DNA of 64,000 nt from Jatrophihabitans telluris (GCF_023516435.1 NZ_CP097332.1:3348001-3412000); one strand, 5' to 3'. Shown: positions 53,741 through 63,249, numbered from the stretch's first letter. The notes: a model not told the origin generated them from the letters alone. A program made the numbers and translations.

Positions 53741-54739
53741 ATGGATGTGGTTCGAGGCTGGGGAGGCCAGTGGCTCTTCGACACTGGACCGGTGCGAGAC
53801 GTGCCGCCGGAGTCAGCCGAACAGTTCGGAGTGTTCACCGCCGAACAGGCGTACGCCGCGGGCTGGACGCACAACCACCTTGCCCGCGCCGTGAGCCGCG
53901 AAGAGCTGCTACGGCTGAGACGAGCAACCTTCGTCGCGAACCCGGCGGAACTGGACGCGCCTGGCTACGCCCGCTTCGTCCACGGGCGCCGGGGCGTTGC
54001 CGCTGCCCTGCGGGTCGACGGCGGCACCGTGAGCCACGCGGCTGCGGCCCTGCTGCACGACCTGCCGGTGTTGCGGGTACCCGCCGAGCCGTGCCTCAAC
54101 CTGCCTGCTGGCTACCTGACGAACAACACCGCGCTGCACCTGCACCGTCACCGGCTGCGGCCGGCTCACCTGCATCCGGGAAGCCGCGTGTCCCTGACTT
54201 CCGTCGCACGAACCTGCCTGGACCTGACCCGTGAGCACGGGTTGGACGAAGGTCTGGTCGCGGTCGACGCGGCTTTGCACGCCGGCCTGGTGACCATTGG
54301 CGAGTTGGCCGGGATCTACGCCGGCTTCCGGGGGCGGGCCGGACTGCGATCGGGACGGGCAGTCATCGACCTGGCAGACCCGCGCAGCGAGTCTCCGCTG
54401 GAGTCGCTCAGCCGGCTGAACATGCGCGGGCTGACGTGGCAACCCCGCACCCAGGTGGAGCTCTACTCCCCGAGCGGGGTGTTCCTCGGGCGGGCGGATT
54501 TCTACTGGGACGACGTCGGCCTGGTCGGTGAGGCGGACGGCATGGCCAAGTACACGAACGAGGAACTCCGGCGCGAGAAATGGCGCCAGGACGGAATGCT
54601 CGCGGCGGGACTGTTCGTCACGCGGTGGGGATGGGCCACCGCACGCAACGAACAGGCTCTGCGCAGGCAGCTTGAAGCTCAGCTCCACCGAGCGCGCGCG
54701 TTACGCACCATCAACCCGCTGACCGCAATCGCCGCCTGA
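53741..54739 (+). CDS. AbiEi-like helix-turn-helix plus PD-(D/E)XK (Vsr/DUF559-like) protein
   Basis: A 332-residue protein. Residues about 28-70 resemble the AbiEi antitoxin N-terminal domain (FGVFTAEQAYAAGWTHNHLARAV then LLRLRRATFV). The C-terminal region from about 220 resembles short Vsr/DUF559 endonuclease-like domains: SPLESLSRLNMRGL, GRADFYWDDVGLVGEADGM (Asp and Glu of a PD-(D/E)XK core), then EKWRQDGMLAAGLFVTRWGW. Such proteins are numerous and mostly uncharacterised in actinobacteria. ATG 53741. No partner AbiEii toxin gene is adjacent. Copies B and C of the 56-bp palindrome bracket it. Confidence 0.7.
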   Translation: MDVVRGWGGQWLFDTGPVRDVPPESAEQFGVFTAEQAYAAGWTHNHLARAVSREELLRLRRATFVANPAELDAPGYARFVHGRRGVAAALRVDGGTVSHAAAALLHDLPVLRVPAEPCLNLPAGYLTNNTALHLHRHRLRPAHLHPGSRVSLTSVARTCLDLTREHGLDEGLVAVDAALHAGLVTIGELAGIYAGFRGRAGLRSGRAVIDLADPRSESPLESLSRLNMRGLTWQPRTQVELYSPSGVFLGRADFYWDDVGLVGEADGMAKYTNEELRREKWRQDGMLAAGLFVTRWGWATARNEQALRRQLEAQLHRARALRTINPLTAIAA

Positions 54740-54803
54740 CCCTGCCTCTCGACTGCCCCCTCCGCGCCGCCTCCGCGCCGCCTCCCGCCGCCCCCCTGAC
54801 GCA

Positions 54804-54859
54804 TTTCGCGGCCCGAATACTCAGATTTTGACGAAAATTCGAGTATTCGGGCCGCGAAA
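54804..54859. repeat. 56-bp palindromic repeat, copy C
   Basis: Left arm TTTCGCGGCCCGAATACTCA (54804-54823) and right arm 54840-54859 pair at 19 of 20 positions; the 16-base centre GATTTTGACGAAAATT extends the stem. Nearly identical to copy A. C-rich sequence precedes it and a G-rich tract follows. It lies 64 bases after the nuclease-like gene, in the convergent gap before typA. Confidence 0.9.
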
Positions 54860-54866
54860 TGCAGTT

Positions 54867-54908
54867 GGGGGGCGCGGGGGGTGGGGCGGGGTGGGGGGTG
54901 GGGGGTGG
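54867..54908 (+). other. G-rich tract next to palindrome copy C, G-quadruplex candidate
   Basis: About 42 bases consisting of runs of four to six G separated by single or double other bases, for example GGGGTGGGGGGTGGGGGG. The pattern satisfies the common G4 rule (four runs of at least three G, short loops). It lies on the plus strand between palindrome C and the 3' end of typA. Confidence 0.7.
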
Positions 54909-54921
54909 ATCAGACCTGGGG

Positions 54922-56808
54922 TCAGGACTTGGCGCGGCGGCCGCGGCTCTTTTCGCGGTCGGTCTGGGACAGGATCACCTTGCGGATGCGTACCCGGGTC
55001 GGCGTGACCTCGACGCACTCGTCCTCGCGGCAGAACTCCAACGACTGCTCCAGCGACAGATGACGCGGCGGAACAAGGTGCTGGAAGTCATCACCGGTGG
55101 AGGAGCGCATGTTGGTGAGCTTCTTCTCCTTGGTGATGTTGACGTCCATGTCGTCGGCGCGGGAGTTCTCGCCCACGATCATGCCTTCGTAGACCTCCGT
55201 CGTCGGCTCCACGAACATGGTGCCGCGCTCCTGCAGGTTGATCATCGCGAACGACGTCGCGGCACCGGCCCGGTCGGCGACCAGGGACCCGGTCGCCCGG
55301 GTGCGCAGCTCGCCGAACCACGGTTCGTAACCTTCGAAGACCTGGTGGCCGATTCCGGTACCGCGGGTGTCGGTGAGGAACTCGGTACGGAACCCGATGA
55401 GTCCGCGCGAGGGCACCAGGAACTCCATCCGGATCCAGCCGGTGCCGTGGTTGGTCATGGTCTCCATACGGCCCTTGCGGACGGCCAACAGCTGGGTGAT
55501 CGCGCCGAGATATTCCTCCGGCGCGTCCACGGTCAGCCGCTCGACAGGCTCGTGCACCTTGCCCCGGATCTCCTTGGTGACCACCTGCGGCTTGCCGACG
55601 GTCAGCTCGAAGCCTTCGCGGCGCATCTGCTCCACCAGGATCGCCAGCGCGAGTTCGCCTCGGCCCTGGACCTCCCAGGTGTCGGGGCGCTCGGTGGGCA
55701 GGACCCGGAGCGAGACGTTGCCGACGAGCTCGCGATCCAGCCGATCCTTGACCAGACGGGCGGTGACCTTCGAGCCCTTCTCGCGCCCGGACAGCGGTGA
55801 GGAGTTGGTGCCGATGGTCATCGAGATGGCCGGCTCGTCCACCGTGATCAGCGGCAGCGGGACCGGGTTCTCCAGATCGGCGAGGGTGTCGCCGATCATG
55901 ATCTCCGGAATGCCGGCGATGGCGATGATGTCGCCCTGGCCGGCGGATTCGGCCGGCTTGCGTTCCAGTGCCTCGGTCATCAGCAGCTCGGTGATCTTGA
56001 CCTGCTGGATCGTCCCGTCGTGGCGGCACCAGGCCACCTGCTGGCCCTTGCGGATGGTTCCCTGGAAGACGCGGCAGAGCGCGATCCGGCCGAGGAACGG
56101 CGAGGCGTCCAGGTTGGTGACGTGCGCCTGCAACGGCGCGCCTTCGCGGTAGGCCGGCGCCGGGATCGTCGACAGGATGGTCGTGAACAACGGCTGCAGG
56201 TTTTCCGAGTCGGGCAACGTGCCGTCGGCGGGACGGTTCAGCGAGGCCTTGCCGTCACGGGCACAGGCGTAGACGATCGGGAACTCGATCTGGTGCTCAT
56301 CGGCGTCCAGGTCGAGGAACAGTTCGTAGGTCTCGTCGACGACCTCGGCGATTCGGGCATCCGGCCGGTCGACCTTGTTGATGACCAGGATGACCGGCAT
56401 CTTCGCGGCTAACGCCTTGCGGAGCACGAAGCGGGTCTGCGGCAGCGGCCCCTCGGAGGCGTCGACCAGCAGGACGATCCCGTCGACCATCGACAGACCG
56501 CGTTCGACCTCGCCGCCGAAGTCGGCGTGGCCGGGGGTGTCGATGATGTTGATGATCATCGGTTCACCGTCCGGGGACGTGTACTTGACCGCGGTGTTCT
56601 TGGCCAGGATCGTGATTCCCTTTTCACGTTCGAGGTCGTTGGAGTCCATGGCGCGCTCGTCGATGTGCTCGTGGGCTCCGAAGGCGCCGGACTGCCAGAG
56701 CATCGCGTCGACCAGGGTGGTCTTGCCGTGGTCGACGTGGGCGACGATGGCGACGTTGCGGATCGAGGACCGGACGGCATCGTTCGGCAGGGCGTTGCGG
56801 TCGGACAT
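54922..56808 (-). CDS. typA: Ribosome-associated GTPase TypA/BipA
   Basis: A 628-residue translational GTPase: G1 AHVDHGKT (23-30), G3 [17 protein letters not shown]4 NKVDRP, then domains II, III, V and the BipA-specific C-terminal domain ([42 protein letters not shown]). It binds the ribosome under stress and aids assembly of the large subunit. The length is as expected. ATG 56808. The last residues RGRRAKS are basic. It is convergent with the nuclease-like gene, across palindrome C. Confidence 0.96.
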   Translation of the reverse strand: MSDRNALPNDAVRSSIRNVAIVAHVDHGKTTLVDAMLWQSGAFGAHEHIDERAMDSNDLEREKGITILAKNTAVKYTSPDGEPMIINIIDTPGHADFGGEVERGLSMVDGIVLLVDASEGPLPQTRFVLRKALAAKMPVILVINKVDRPDARIAEVVDETYELFLDLDADEHQIEFPIVYACARDGKASLNRPADGTLPDSENLQPLFTTILSTIPAPAYREGAPLQAHVTNLDASPFLGRIALCRVFQGTIRKGQQVAWCRHDGTIQQVKITELLMTEALERKPAESAGQGDIIAIAGIPEIMIGDTLADLENPVPLPLITVDEPAISMTIGTNSSPLSGREKGSKVTARLVKDRLDRELVGNVSLRVLPTERPDTWEVQGRGELALAILVEQMRREGFELTVGKPQVVTKEIRGKVHEPVERLTVDAPEEYLGAITQLLAVRKGRMETMTNHGTGWIRMEFLVPSRGLIGFRTEFLTDTRGTGIGHQVFEGYEPWFGELRTRATGSLVADRAGAATSFAMINLQERGTMFVEPTTEVYEGMIVGENSRADDMDVNITKEKKLTNMRSSTGDDFQHLVPPRHLSLEQSLEFCREDECVEVTPTRVRIRKVILSQTDREKSRGRRAKS

Positions 56809-56883
56809 GACTCTTCTCTCGTAAAGGGATCCAGCCTCCGGACGGGCCGGCCGGCTGATCGGAATCTATGAATTGCAGGTGGT

Positions 56884-57570
56884 TCAGGCGACGCGGACGG
56901 TCGCCGAGCGCGGGGCCGGATCTCGGTTGCGGGTGCGGCGGGCCGCCACCAGGAAGTATCCGGCTACGCCCAGGTACGTGAGGGCACCGACCCCGGCCAG
57001 CACGGTCGGCGTCGGGTCCCAGTTCGGGTAGTCGATGACCTCGGCACTGCTGCCGTCGTAGATCACCTTGTGCGAGCTGCCCGATTCCCACCGGGGATCA
57101 CCGAGCAGCGACGTCACCGTCAGGCCGTGGTCGGCGCTGATGAACGTGCCGCCGACCAGGCAGATCCCGCGGGCGCAGGACCGGTTGGCGACGTACGTGC
57201 CCTGGATGCCGGGCGGCTCGGTACCGACGTGCTGGACGACGGTGAGGATCGCCGAGATCAGGGCCGCCAGCGTCGCGACCGGGAAGATGACCCAGAACAA
57301 CCAGCCGGCAACCCGACGCACGCCGGGGAACGACATGGCCACCAGGTCGCCGGACGCCTCGGCCTGGTAGGCCGACTGCAACGCCGACCAGCCGGCCGTC
57401 GAGTGGGAGGGCCCCGTCGTCTGATCCCCGCCGGCGGCCGGAGCCGTCGTTGCGGCTGGTCCCGACAGCGGAGCCGGATCGGCTTCCGATGCCCGATCCG
57501 CCGACGACGGGGCCGGCGCTGCCGAACTCGTGGCAGCACCGTCCTCATCGTTCGGGCGGATCTCGGTCAT
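56884..57570 (-). CDS. Unknown membrane protein with two membrane helices
   Basis: A 228-residue protein. An Ala/Pro/Ser-rich cytoplasmic part (1-80) is followed by a helix at about 105-130 (LFWVIFPVATLAALISAILTVV), an outer loop of about 70 residues containing NRSCARGICLVGG with two Cys that could form a disulfide, and a second helix (VLAGVGALTYLGVAGYFLVAA) before a basic tail. No family recognised. ATG 57570 (MTEIRPND) is chosen; the ribosome site is poor. It lies between the DEAD-box gene and typA on the same strand, 13 bases after the former. Confidence 0.75.
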   Translation of the reverse strand: MTEIRPNDEDGAATSSAAPAPSSADRASEADPAPLSGPAATTAPAAGGDQTTGPSHSTAGWSALQSAYQAEASGDLVAMSFPGVRRVAGWLFWVIFPVATLAALISAILTVVQHVGTEPPGIQGTYVANRSCARGICLVGGTFISADHGLTVTSLLGDPRWESGSSHKVIYDGSSAEVIDYPNWDPTPTVLAGVGALTYLGVAGYFLVAARRTRNRDPAPRSATVRVA

Positions 57571-57583
57571 CAGAAGCACATCA

Positions 57584-59173
57584 TCACATCTGACGGTCGC
57601 GGCGTGTGCCGGGTGCACCACCGTCGGCGGATGGACGTGCCGAGCGTGCGCCGCGGCCGCCCCGCTCCGAACGCTGCGGGCGTGAGCCGTAAGCCGGGCG
57701 ACCCGACTGCGGCCGGCCGTGCCGGTCGCCGCCGGCCGAGCGCGTCGGGGCGGGAGTTGCGCCGCCGAGCTGCTTGGGCAACGCCACGCCGGACGGACTG
57801 CGCGCGCCCGTCACGTCACTGACCACGGGAGCCTCCGGGCTGACCCGGTGCTCGGTGGGCTGGACGCCGGCTGCCTTGAGCAGCTGGCGGACGGGACGCT
57901 CGTCGGCAGGGGTCGCGATCGTGACTACCCGGCCTGACTCTCCGGCTCGCGCGGTGCGGCCCGAGCGGTGCAGGTAGTCCTTCTCGTCGGCCGGCGGGTC
58001 GACGTGCACGACGAGGGTCACGTCGTCGACGTGGATGCCGCGAGCGGCGACGTCGGTGGCCACCAGGGCACTGACGGAACCGTCCTTGAACGCGGCCAGG
58101 GCCCGGTTGCGCTGGGACTGTGTCCGGCCACCGTGCAGCGGCGCCGCCGAGACACCGACCTTGCGGAGGTTGTCCGACAGTCGCTCCGCGCCGTACTTGG
58201 TGCGGGTGAACAGGATGGTGCGGCCGTCGCGCGCGGCGATGCGGGTGATCAGCGGGAACTTGTCGCCCAGGTCGGTGGTGAAGACGTGGTGCTCCATCGT
58301 CGTGACCGCGGCCGTCGGCAGAGCCAGCGCCTTGATCACCGGATCGGTGAGGTATTTGGTCACCAGAGTCGCCACGTCGCCGTCGAGGGTGGCCGAGAAC
58401 AGCAACCGCTGGCCGCCGGACGGGGTCTGGTCGAGCAGCCGGCGAACGACGGGCAGGAAGCCCAGGTCGGCCATGTGGTCGGCCTCGTCCAGCACGGTGA
58501 TCTGTACGTCGGACAGGTCGCAGGCGCGGCGGGCGATGAGGTCTTCCAGGCGGCCCGGGGTGGCGACGACGATGTCGACACCCTTGACCAGCGAGGAGAT
58601 CTGCTTGGCGATGGGGAGTCCACCGGCGACCAGTCGCAACGACAGGTCACGGGTGTTGGCCAACGGGGTCAACGCGTCGACGACCTGCATCGCCAGCTCA
58701 CGGGTGGGGACGAGGACCAGACCGCGGGGGCGGCGAGGACGGGCGTCGGTACCTTCCAGGCGGGCGATCATCGGCAGGCCGAAGGCGAGGGTCTTGCCCG
58801 CGCCGGTTGCGGCGCGGCCCAGGACGTCGCGTCCGGCGACCGCATCGGGAATCGTCGCGATCTGGACGGGGAAGGGCGTTTCGATGCCGGCGCGGCTCAG
58901 GGCCGTGGTCAGCTGGGGCGCCAGGCCGAGCTCGGTGAAGGTGGGCGGGTTCTCGGTGTCGACGATCGTGATGGGCAGGTCGTCGAACGGTCCGCGAGCG
59001 GCCGTGGGGGTCGAGCGGTTGGCGCGCGGCGGTCGGGCCGTGCGGTTGGCGGCCGGGCGGCCGGATTGCTGGCCACCCCGGTTACGCGCGGAGTGTCCGG
59101 CGGAGACGCCGGAGGACGGACGGGAGTTGCGGGCAGGCCGGGAGGCAGCCCGCGATTGAGCAGCGGAAGTCAC
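57584..59173 (-). CDS. DEAD-box ATP-dependent RNA helicase
   Basis: A 529-residue helicase. An Arg/Ser/Gly-rich N-terminal arm (1-60) precedes the Q motif (FPVQIATIPD), motif I ATGAGKT (122-128), Ia PTRELAMQV, Ib TPGRLEDL, II DEAD, III SAT, V DVAARGIH and VI HRSGRTARAG. The C-terminus is Arg/Gly-rich (RSERGGRGARSARPSADG), as in RNA-binding tails of cold-shock helicases. GTG 59173 is chosen, with AAGGAT upstream; an ATG at 59215 would add 14 residues. It would remodel RNA in cold adaptation or ribosome assembly. Confidence 0.93.
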   Translation of the reverse strand: MTSAAQSRAASRPARNSRPSSGVSAGHSARNRGGQQSGRPAANRTARPPRANRSTPTAARGPFDDLPITIVDTENPPTFTELGLAPQLTTALSRAGIETPFPVQIATIPDAVAGRDVLGRAATGAGKTLAFGLPMIARLEGTDARPRRPRGLVLVPTRELAMQVVDALTPLANTRDLSLRLVAGGLPIAKQISSLVKGVDIVVATPGRLEDLIARRACDLSDVQITVLDEADHMADLGFLPVVRRLLDQTPSGGQRLLFSATLDGDVATLVTKYLTDPVIKALALPTAAVTTMEHHVFTTDLGDKFPLITRIAARDGRTILFTRTKYGAERLSDNLRKVGVSAAPLHGGRTQSQRNRALAAFKDGSVSALVATDVAARGIHVDDVTLVVHVDPPADEKDYLHRSGRTARAGESGRVVTIATPADERPVRQLLKAAGVQPTEHRVSPEAPVVSDVTGARSPSGVALPKQLGGATPAPTRSAGGDRHGRPQSGRPAYGSRPQRSERGGRGARSARPSADGGAPGTRRDRQM

Positions 59174-59346
59174 AAAGATCCTTCGAGACGACGGCACGTC
59201 CCGAAGGTCGCCCATGGCTGTGGCGTGCTGTAGTCAGCCGAGTGAGGGGCGCGAAACGAGCCCAGCGCGCTTCTCTTAGCCGAAGCCGCGCCGATGTATG
59301 AGGTGAAGTCTACCGGCCCGTAAGCGTTTGCCCGACCACCGGCCGC

Positions 59347-62300
59347 TCAGGGTCGCGGCGGCAGCTGCGGCGCCCGGCGCGAGGGCCGGGCGGCCAGGTC
59401 CGGCCGTGGTGCCGGGGGCCGGCCGGCGAGTTCAGCCAACAGGTGGGCGATCCCCGCCTGCAGTTGGGGATCCGCGCCCGCGACCCAGTCCTGGGGCGGG
59501 AATTCGACGACCTGGTCGGGGTCGACGCCGTAGTTCTCCACGCCCCAGCCGAAACGCTCGAACCAGAAGGAAAAACGTGGTTGGGTCACCGACGTGCCGT
59601 CCACGAGGGTGTACCGGCCGTCGATGCCGATGACGCCACCCCACGTTCGCCGGCCGATGACCGGTCCCAGCTCCAGAGCCTGGAATGCGGCGTTGACGAT
59701 GTCGCCGTCCGACCCCGACCACTCGTTGGCCAGTGACAGCAACGGCCCGCGGGGTGCCAGGCCCGGGTAGGCCTCCGCGGCGCGATGGCGGCTGGTGTCC
59801 CAGCCGAGCACCTTGCGCGCGAGTTTCTCGATGACCAACTGGGACGTATGGCCGCCGTTGTTGTCGCGGGTATCGACGATCAACGCGTCGCGGGCCATCT
59901 CGATGACCAGATCGCGATGGAAGGCCGCCCAGCCGGTGGAGACCATGTCCGGGACGTGCACATAGCCGATCCGGCCGCCGGATTCGGCGTGCACCCGCGC
60001 CCTCCGGGAGGCGACCCAGTCGAGGTAGCGCAGCTGGGTCTCCGAGGCCAGCGGTCGCACGACCACCGACCGCCGGGGCCCGTCCACCCCACCGGGCCCG
60101 TCCACCGCGGCGGCCAACTCGAGGTGCACGGGTTTGTCGGCAGTGCCCAGCAGCAGCGGCCCGACGCCGGCAGAACCGCGGCGGACCGCGACCCCGTTCA
60201 CGGCCAGCACGACGTCCCCGACCGCGGCGGAAACACCTGGCGCCTGCAACGGAGAACGGGCATCACGAGCAGAGCTGTCGCCCGCAATGATGCGCTCGAT
60301 CCGCCAGCGCCCTTCGGCGTCCCGGAACAGGTCCGCGCCGAGGAAGGCGGGCCGCGTCGCGGGGTCCGGTTTCGGCGGCGGCGGGTTTTCGTAAGCGTGC
60401 GACGACCCGGTCTCGCCGTTGACCTCCCAGAGCAGGTCCGACAGATCGTCCCGGCTGCCCAGCAGGTCCAGCAGCGGCCGGTACTTGTCGACCTCGCGGT
60501 CCCAGTCCACGCCCGCCATGTCGGGGACCCAGAAGTGGTCACGCATCAGCCGGGCGGTCTCGTCGAGCATCTGACGCCATTCCGCGGGCGGGTCGATCTC
60601 GATCCGGATGCGGCTGGTGTCCACCTCGATCGTGTCGTCGCCCGATTCGGCCGGGGCGTGATCGGCCGGAACGACCATGATCGACTCCTTGTCCCGGACG
60701 ACCAGCCGGGTGCCATCGCTGCTGATCGCGATCGAGTCGGCCCGTTCCAGCAGCCGGATCTGCTTGCGCGCGAGGAAGTCCCAGCGCTGGACGGAGGGGC
60801 GGATGTCATCGTCGGGGTTGCGCGACTCGCCGAGTTCGCCGGCCACGGGGGTGTCGGTCCAGATGACGCCGCCCCGGGCCGCCTTGAGGTTTCCCAACCG
60901 GCCGGCGGCGACCGGGAACGGCACGATCCGATCCGCCAGCCCGTCCAGGTCCACGATGACGCGCTCGGTGCGGTCGGTGCGGTCGGTGGAGTCGGCGGCG
61001 TCGGCGGCGTCGGCGGCGGAGTTCGCGGCGGAGTTCTCCTTGTCCGCACCGGGGATTTCCTCGCCAGTCGCTGTCCCGCCGCCGGTGACGGCTTCGCCGA
61101 GCAGTTCGGGTTCGAAGGGTGAGGGCGTCGTCGCCGCCAGGGTCACCAGGTACGGCCTGGTCGCCAGCGGGAAGGACAGATCGAAGACGTGCGCGTCGTA
61201 GACCGGGTCGAATGTTCGAGCCGAGAGGAAGTACAAGTACTTGCCGTCTGGGCTGAACACCGGGTCGGAGTCGTTGAAGCGCGGCCCGGTGACCTCGTGC
61301 ACAGCGCCCGAGGACAGTTCCACCAACCTGATCGAGCGAAGGGATTCCTCCGCCTGCACCGAGGAAAACGCCAGCCACGCCGAGTCCGGCGAGAAGGCCA
61401 GGCCGGAGGAGTCCCCGTTCGGGTTGGACGCCAGTTCGATGATCTGCTCGCCGGTGTCGGACAACTGGACCAGCAGCACCCGGCCGTCGTGCGTGGCCAG
61501 CGCCAGTCGCCGGCCGTCCGGGCTGGCCACCAGTTCCAGGACGCGACCGAGCTGTCCGGTGCCGAAGTGGCGCCGGTGCCCGTCACCGCTGATGATCTCC
61601 ACCGCGTCGTCACCGCCGACGTCGCTCACGCAGGCGACGGCGGCGGGAGCGTCGGTCGGCGCGGCCAGCACCGCGGGTTCGCGGTGCCGGACACCGTCGG
61701 CGTGCGCGATCAGTCGGGCCGGGCCACCGCGGTGCGGCAGCCACACGATGCTGCCGCGAACCTCGATCGCGCTCCCCCGGCCGGTCCGGTCCACGCTGAC
61801 CTGGCCGACATGGCGCGCGGCTTCGATGGCGCGCCGGGCGCGGCCGGCCCGGCTGCCGGTGAGCCGAACGTCCAGCTGCCGTGGTTGCGAATCGGCACTG
61901 AGATCGTCCAGACGCCAGAGCCGGCCACCGTGCTGGTAGACCAACCGCGTTCCGTCGCCGGTGAGCTGGCGGGCATAGAACTGGTCGTGATCGGTGTGCC
62001 GCCTGAGGTCGGTCCCGTCGGCGGCCACCGAGTAGACGTTGCCGTGGCCCTCGAAATCGCCGAGGAACGCCAGCCGGTCACCGATCCAGACGGGGGCGGT
62101 CTTGGGGCCGACGGTGTCGGGCAGCAACTCCGCGAACTCCCCCGAGCCGGTGGCGTCGAGCCACAGCCGCCCCGCGGTGCCGCCGCGGTATCTCTTCCAG
62201 TGGGCCGGGTCGCGCAGGTAGCCGGTACCCACCACCACGGCACCGAAGTCTGCTTCGGCCAGCCCGGTGATCGGCCCGTAGGGCAACCGGGCCGGAGCCG

Positions 62301-62691
62301 GATGTTCCTCGGCGAGGTCGAACGCCCACCCCCAGCTACGACTGCGGAAGGCGTCGAGGCCGGCCGACATGGCCACCAGCCGGCCGTCGCGGGCGAAGCC
62401 GTGCAGGGTCGTGCCGGGGTGTCCGAAGTAGCTCAGCTGTCGAGGCACGCCACCCGACAGCGGCATCGTGAAGACCTCGGGCTCGCCGGCCCGCCGGGAC
62501 ACCCAGGCCAGGGTCTGGGCGTCGGCGGACAGGCGCGGTCGCAGCACCGGCGACGCGTCGGAGGTCAGCCGTGCCGCCACGCCGCCGTCGGCCGGTGCGA
62601 GCCAGACGTCGTCGGCGGCCGCGAACACGAGCTGCTCGCCGACGAGGTGAGGAAAGCGGAGGTATCCGGGAAAACCGATCTCAGCCGTCAT
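59347..62691 (-). CDS. Tricorn protease homolog
   Basis: A 1114-residue protein. The N-terminal half is made of beta-propeller repeats (many D-G-[KR]-L/Y-type turns: SADAQTLAWVSRR, SPDGRRLALATHD, SPDGKYLYFLSA). A PDZ-like domain follows near 820-890 and the tail-protease domain at the end, with nucleophile Ser950 in RDNNGGHTSQLVIE. The nearby EEPP-type carboxylate sites were not checked. Tricorn cleaves peptides released by the proteasome. A low-complexity Ala/Asp/Thr-Asp-Arg stretch from 9-base repeats sits near residues 550-580. ATG 62691. Confidence 0.92.
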   Translation of the reverse strand: MTAEIGFPGYLRFPHLVGEQLVFAAADDVWLAPADGGVAARLTSDASPVLRPRLSADAQTLAWVSRRAGEPEVFTMPLSGGVPRQLSYFGHPGTTLHGFARDGRLVAMSAGLDAFRSRSWGWAFDLAEEHPAPARLPYGPITGLAEADFGAVVVGTGYLRDPAHWKRYRGGTAGRLWLDATGSGEFAELLPDTVGPKTAPVWIGDRLAFLGDFEGHGNVYSVAADGTDLRRHTDHDQFYARQLTGDGTRLVYQHGGRLWRLDDLSADSQPRQLDVRLTGSRAGRARRAIEAARHVGQVSVDRTGRGSAIEVRGSIVWLPHRGGPARLIAHADGVRHREPAVLAAPTDAPAAVACVSDVGGDDAVEIISGDGHRRHFGTGQLGRVLELVASPDGRRLALATHDGRVLLVQLSDTGEQIIELASNPNGDSSGLAFSPDSAWLAFSSVQAEESLRSIRLVELSSGAVHEVTGPRFNDSDPVFSPDGKYLYFLSARTFDPVYDAHVFDLSFPLATRPYLVTLAATTPSPFEPELLGEAVTGGGTATGEEIPGADKENSAANSAADAADAADSTDRTDRTERVIVDLDGLADRIVPFPVAAGRLGNLKAARGGVIWTDTPVAGELGESRNPDDDIRPSVQRWDFLARKQIRLLERADSIAISSDGTRLVVRDKESIMVVPADHAPAESGDDTIEVDTSRIRIEIDPPAEWRQMLDETARLMRDHFWVPDMAGVDWDREVDKYRPLLDLLGSRDDLSDLLWEVNGETGSSHAYENPPPPKPDPATRPAFLGADLFRDAEGRWRIERIIAGDSSARDARSPLQAPGVSAAVGDVVLAVNGVAVRRGSAGVGPLLLGTADKPVHLELAAAVDGPGGVDGPRRSVVVRPLASETQLRYLDWVASRRARVHAESGGRIGYVHVPDMVSTGWAAFHRDLVIEMARDALIVDTRDNNGGHTSQLVIEKLARKVLGWDTSRHRAAEAYPGLAPRGPLLSLANEWSGSDGDIVNAAFQALELGPVIGRRTWGGVIGIDGRYTLVDGTSVTQPRFSFWFERFGWGVENYGVDPDQVVEFPPQDWVAGADPQLQAGIAHLLAELAGRPPAPRPDLAARPSRRAPQLPPRP

Positions 62692-62742
62692 GAAGCAAAA
62701 CCTTAATAATTTGCCGGGGTCGGCGCAAAGGGTAAAGCCGCG

Positions 62743-63249
62743 CTACCCGAGCACGGTGAAAGTGCGCGAGACCAGATCGCCGGCCAGGTCCAGGGCCCAC
62801 GTGTAGCGGCCTGGCGGCAGCGGCATCGGACCGACATTGACCATGAAGCTCGCATCGATCGGGGTGCCCGGCGTCAGGCCGGGTGGGCGTCCCACTTCGA
62901 TCGACGCGGTGAATTCGATCAATTGGTCGAGGGCACCGTCGGGCCCGGGCAGGACGATGGGATGGCCATCGGCATCGATGAGTCGCAGCAGCAGCGGAAG
63001 CGATTCGTTCGCGCGGTCCCACGCCACCTTGATCAGGCCTACAACCGCCTGCGGCGCCGTCGGAGTGCCGGTCACCGACCACCCGGCGCCGAGCATGCTC
63101 ACCTTGCCGCCGTTGGACTGGGCCGCGTCGGCCAGAATCAGCTGGATATCGGCGACGGGCTCGAAAGCCGGATCGTCCGGGCGGACAAACGGCTGATCGG
63201 AGGGCTGATCGGAGGGCTGGTCGGAGGGCTGGTCGGAGGGCTGAACCAT
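62743..63249 (-). CDS. Conserved small protein (DUF6941-like) with QPSD repeats
   Basis: A 168-residue protein beginning MVQPSDQPSDQPSDQP (four or five QPSD copies from 12-base repeats at 63190-63240), then a domain with PVADIQLILADAAQSNGGK, SMLGAGWSVTG and a final GRYTWALDLAGDLVSRTFTV. It looks like a beta-sandwich similar to DUF6941 proteins; I am only moderately sure. ATG 63249 has AGGATGAGG upstream. It is divergent from the ltrA-like gene with 129 bases between, and 51 bases before the tricorn gene on the same strand. Function unknown. Confidence 0.65.
   Translation of the reverse strand: MVQPSDQPSDQPSDQPSDQPFVRPDDPAFEPVADIQLILADAAQSNGGKVSMLGAGWSVTGTPTAPQAVVGLIKVAWDRANESLPLLLRLIDADGHPIVLPGPDGALDQLIEFTASIEVGRPPGLTPGTPIDASFMVNVGPMPLPPGRYTWALDLAGDLVSRTFTVLG

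Noticed and set aside
53741-54739. Complete AbiE toxin-antitoxin pair
   Set aside because: The neighbouring genes are not nucleotidyltransferase toxins (AbiEii), so only the N-terminal domain resemblance remains.
12364-54859. Insertion sequence ends
   Set aside because: The three palindromes show no flanking target duplication I can see and no transposase lies in the window; I keep them as repeats, with mobility only as a hypothesis.
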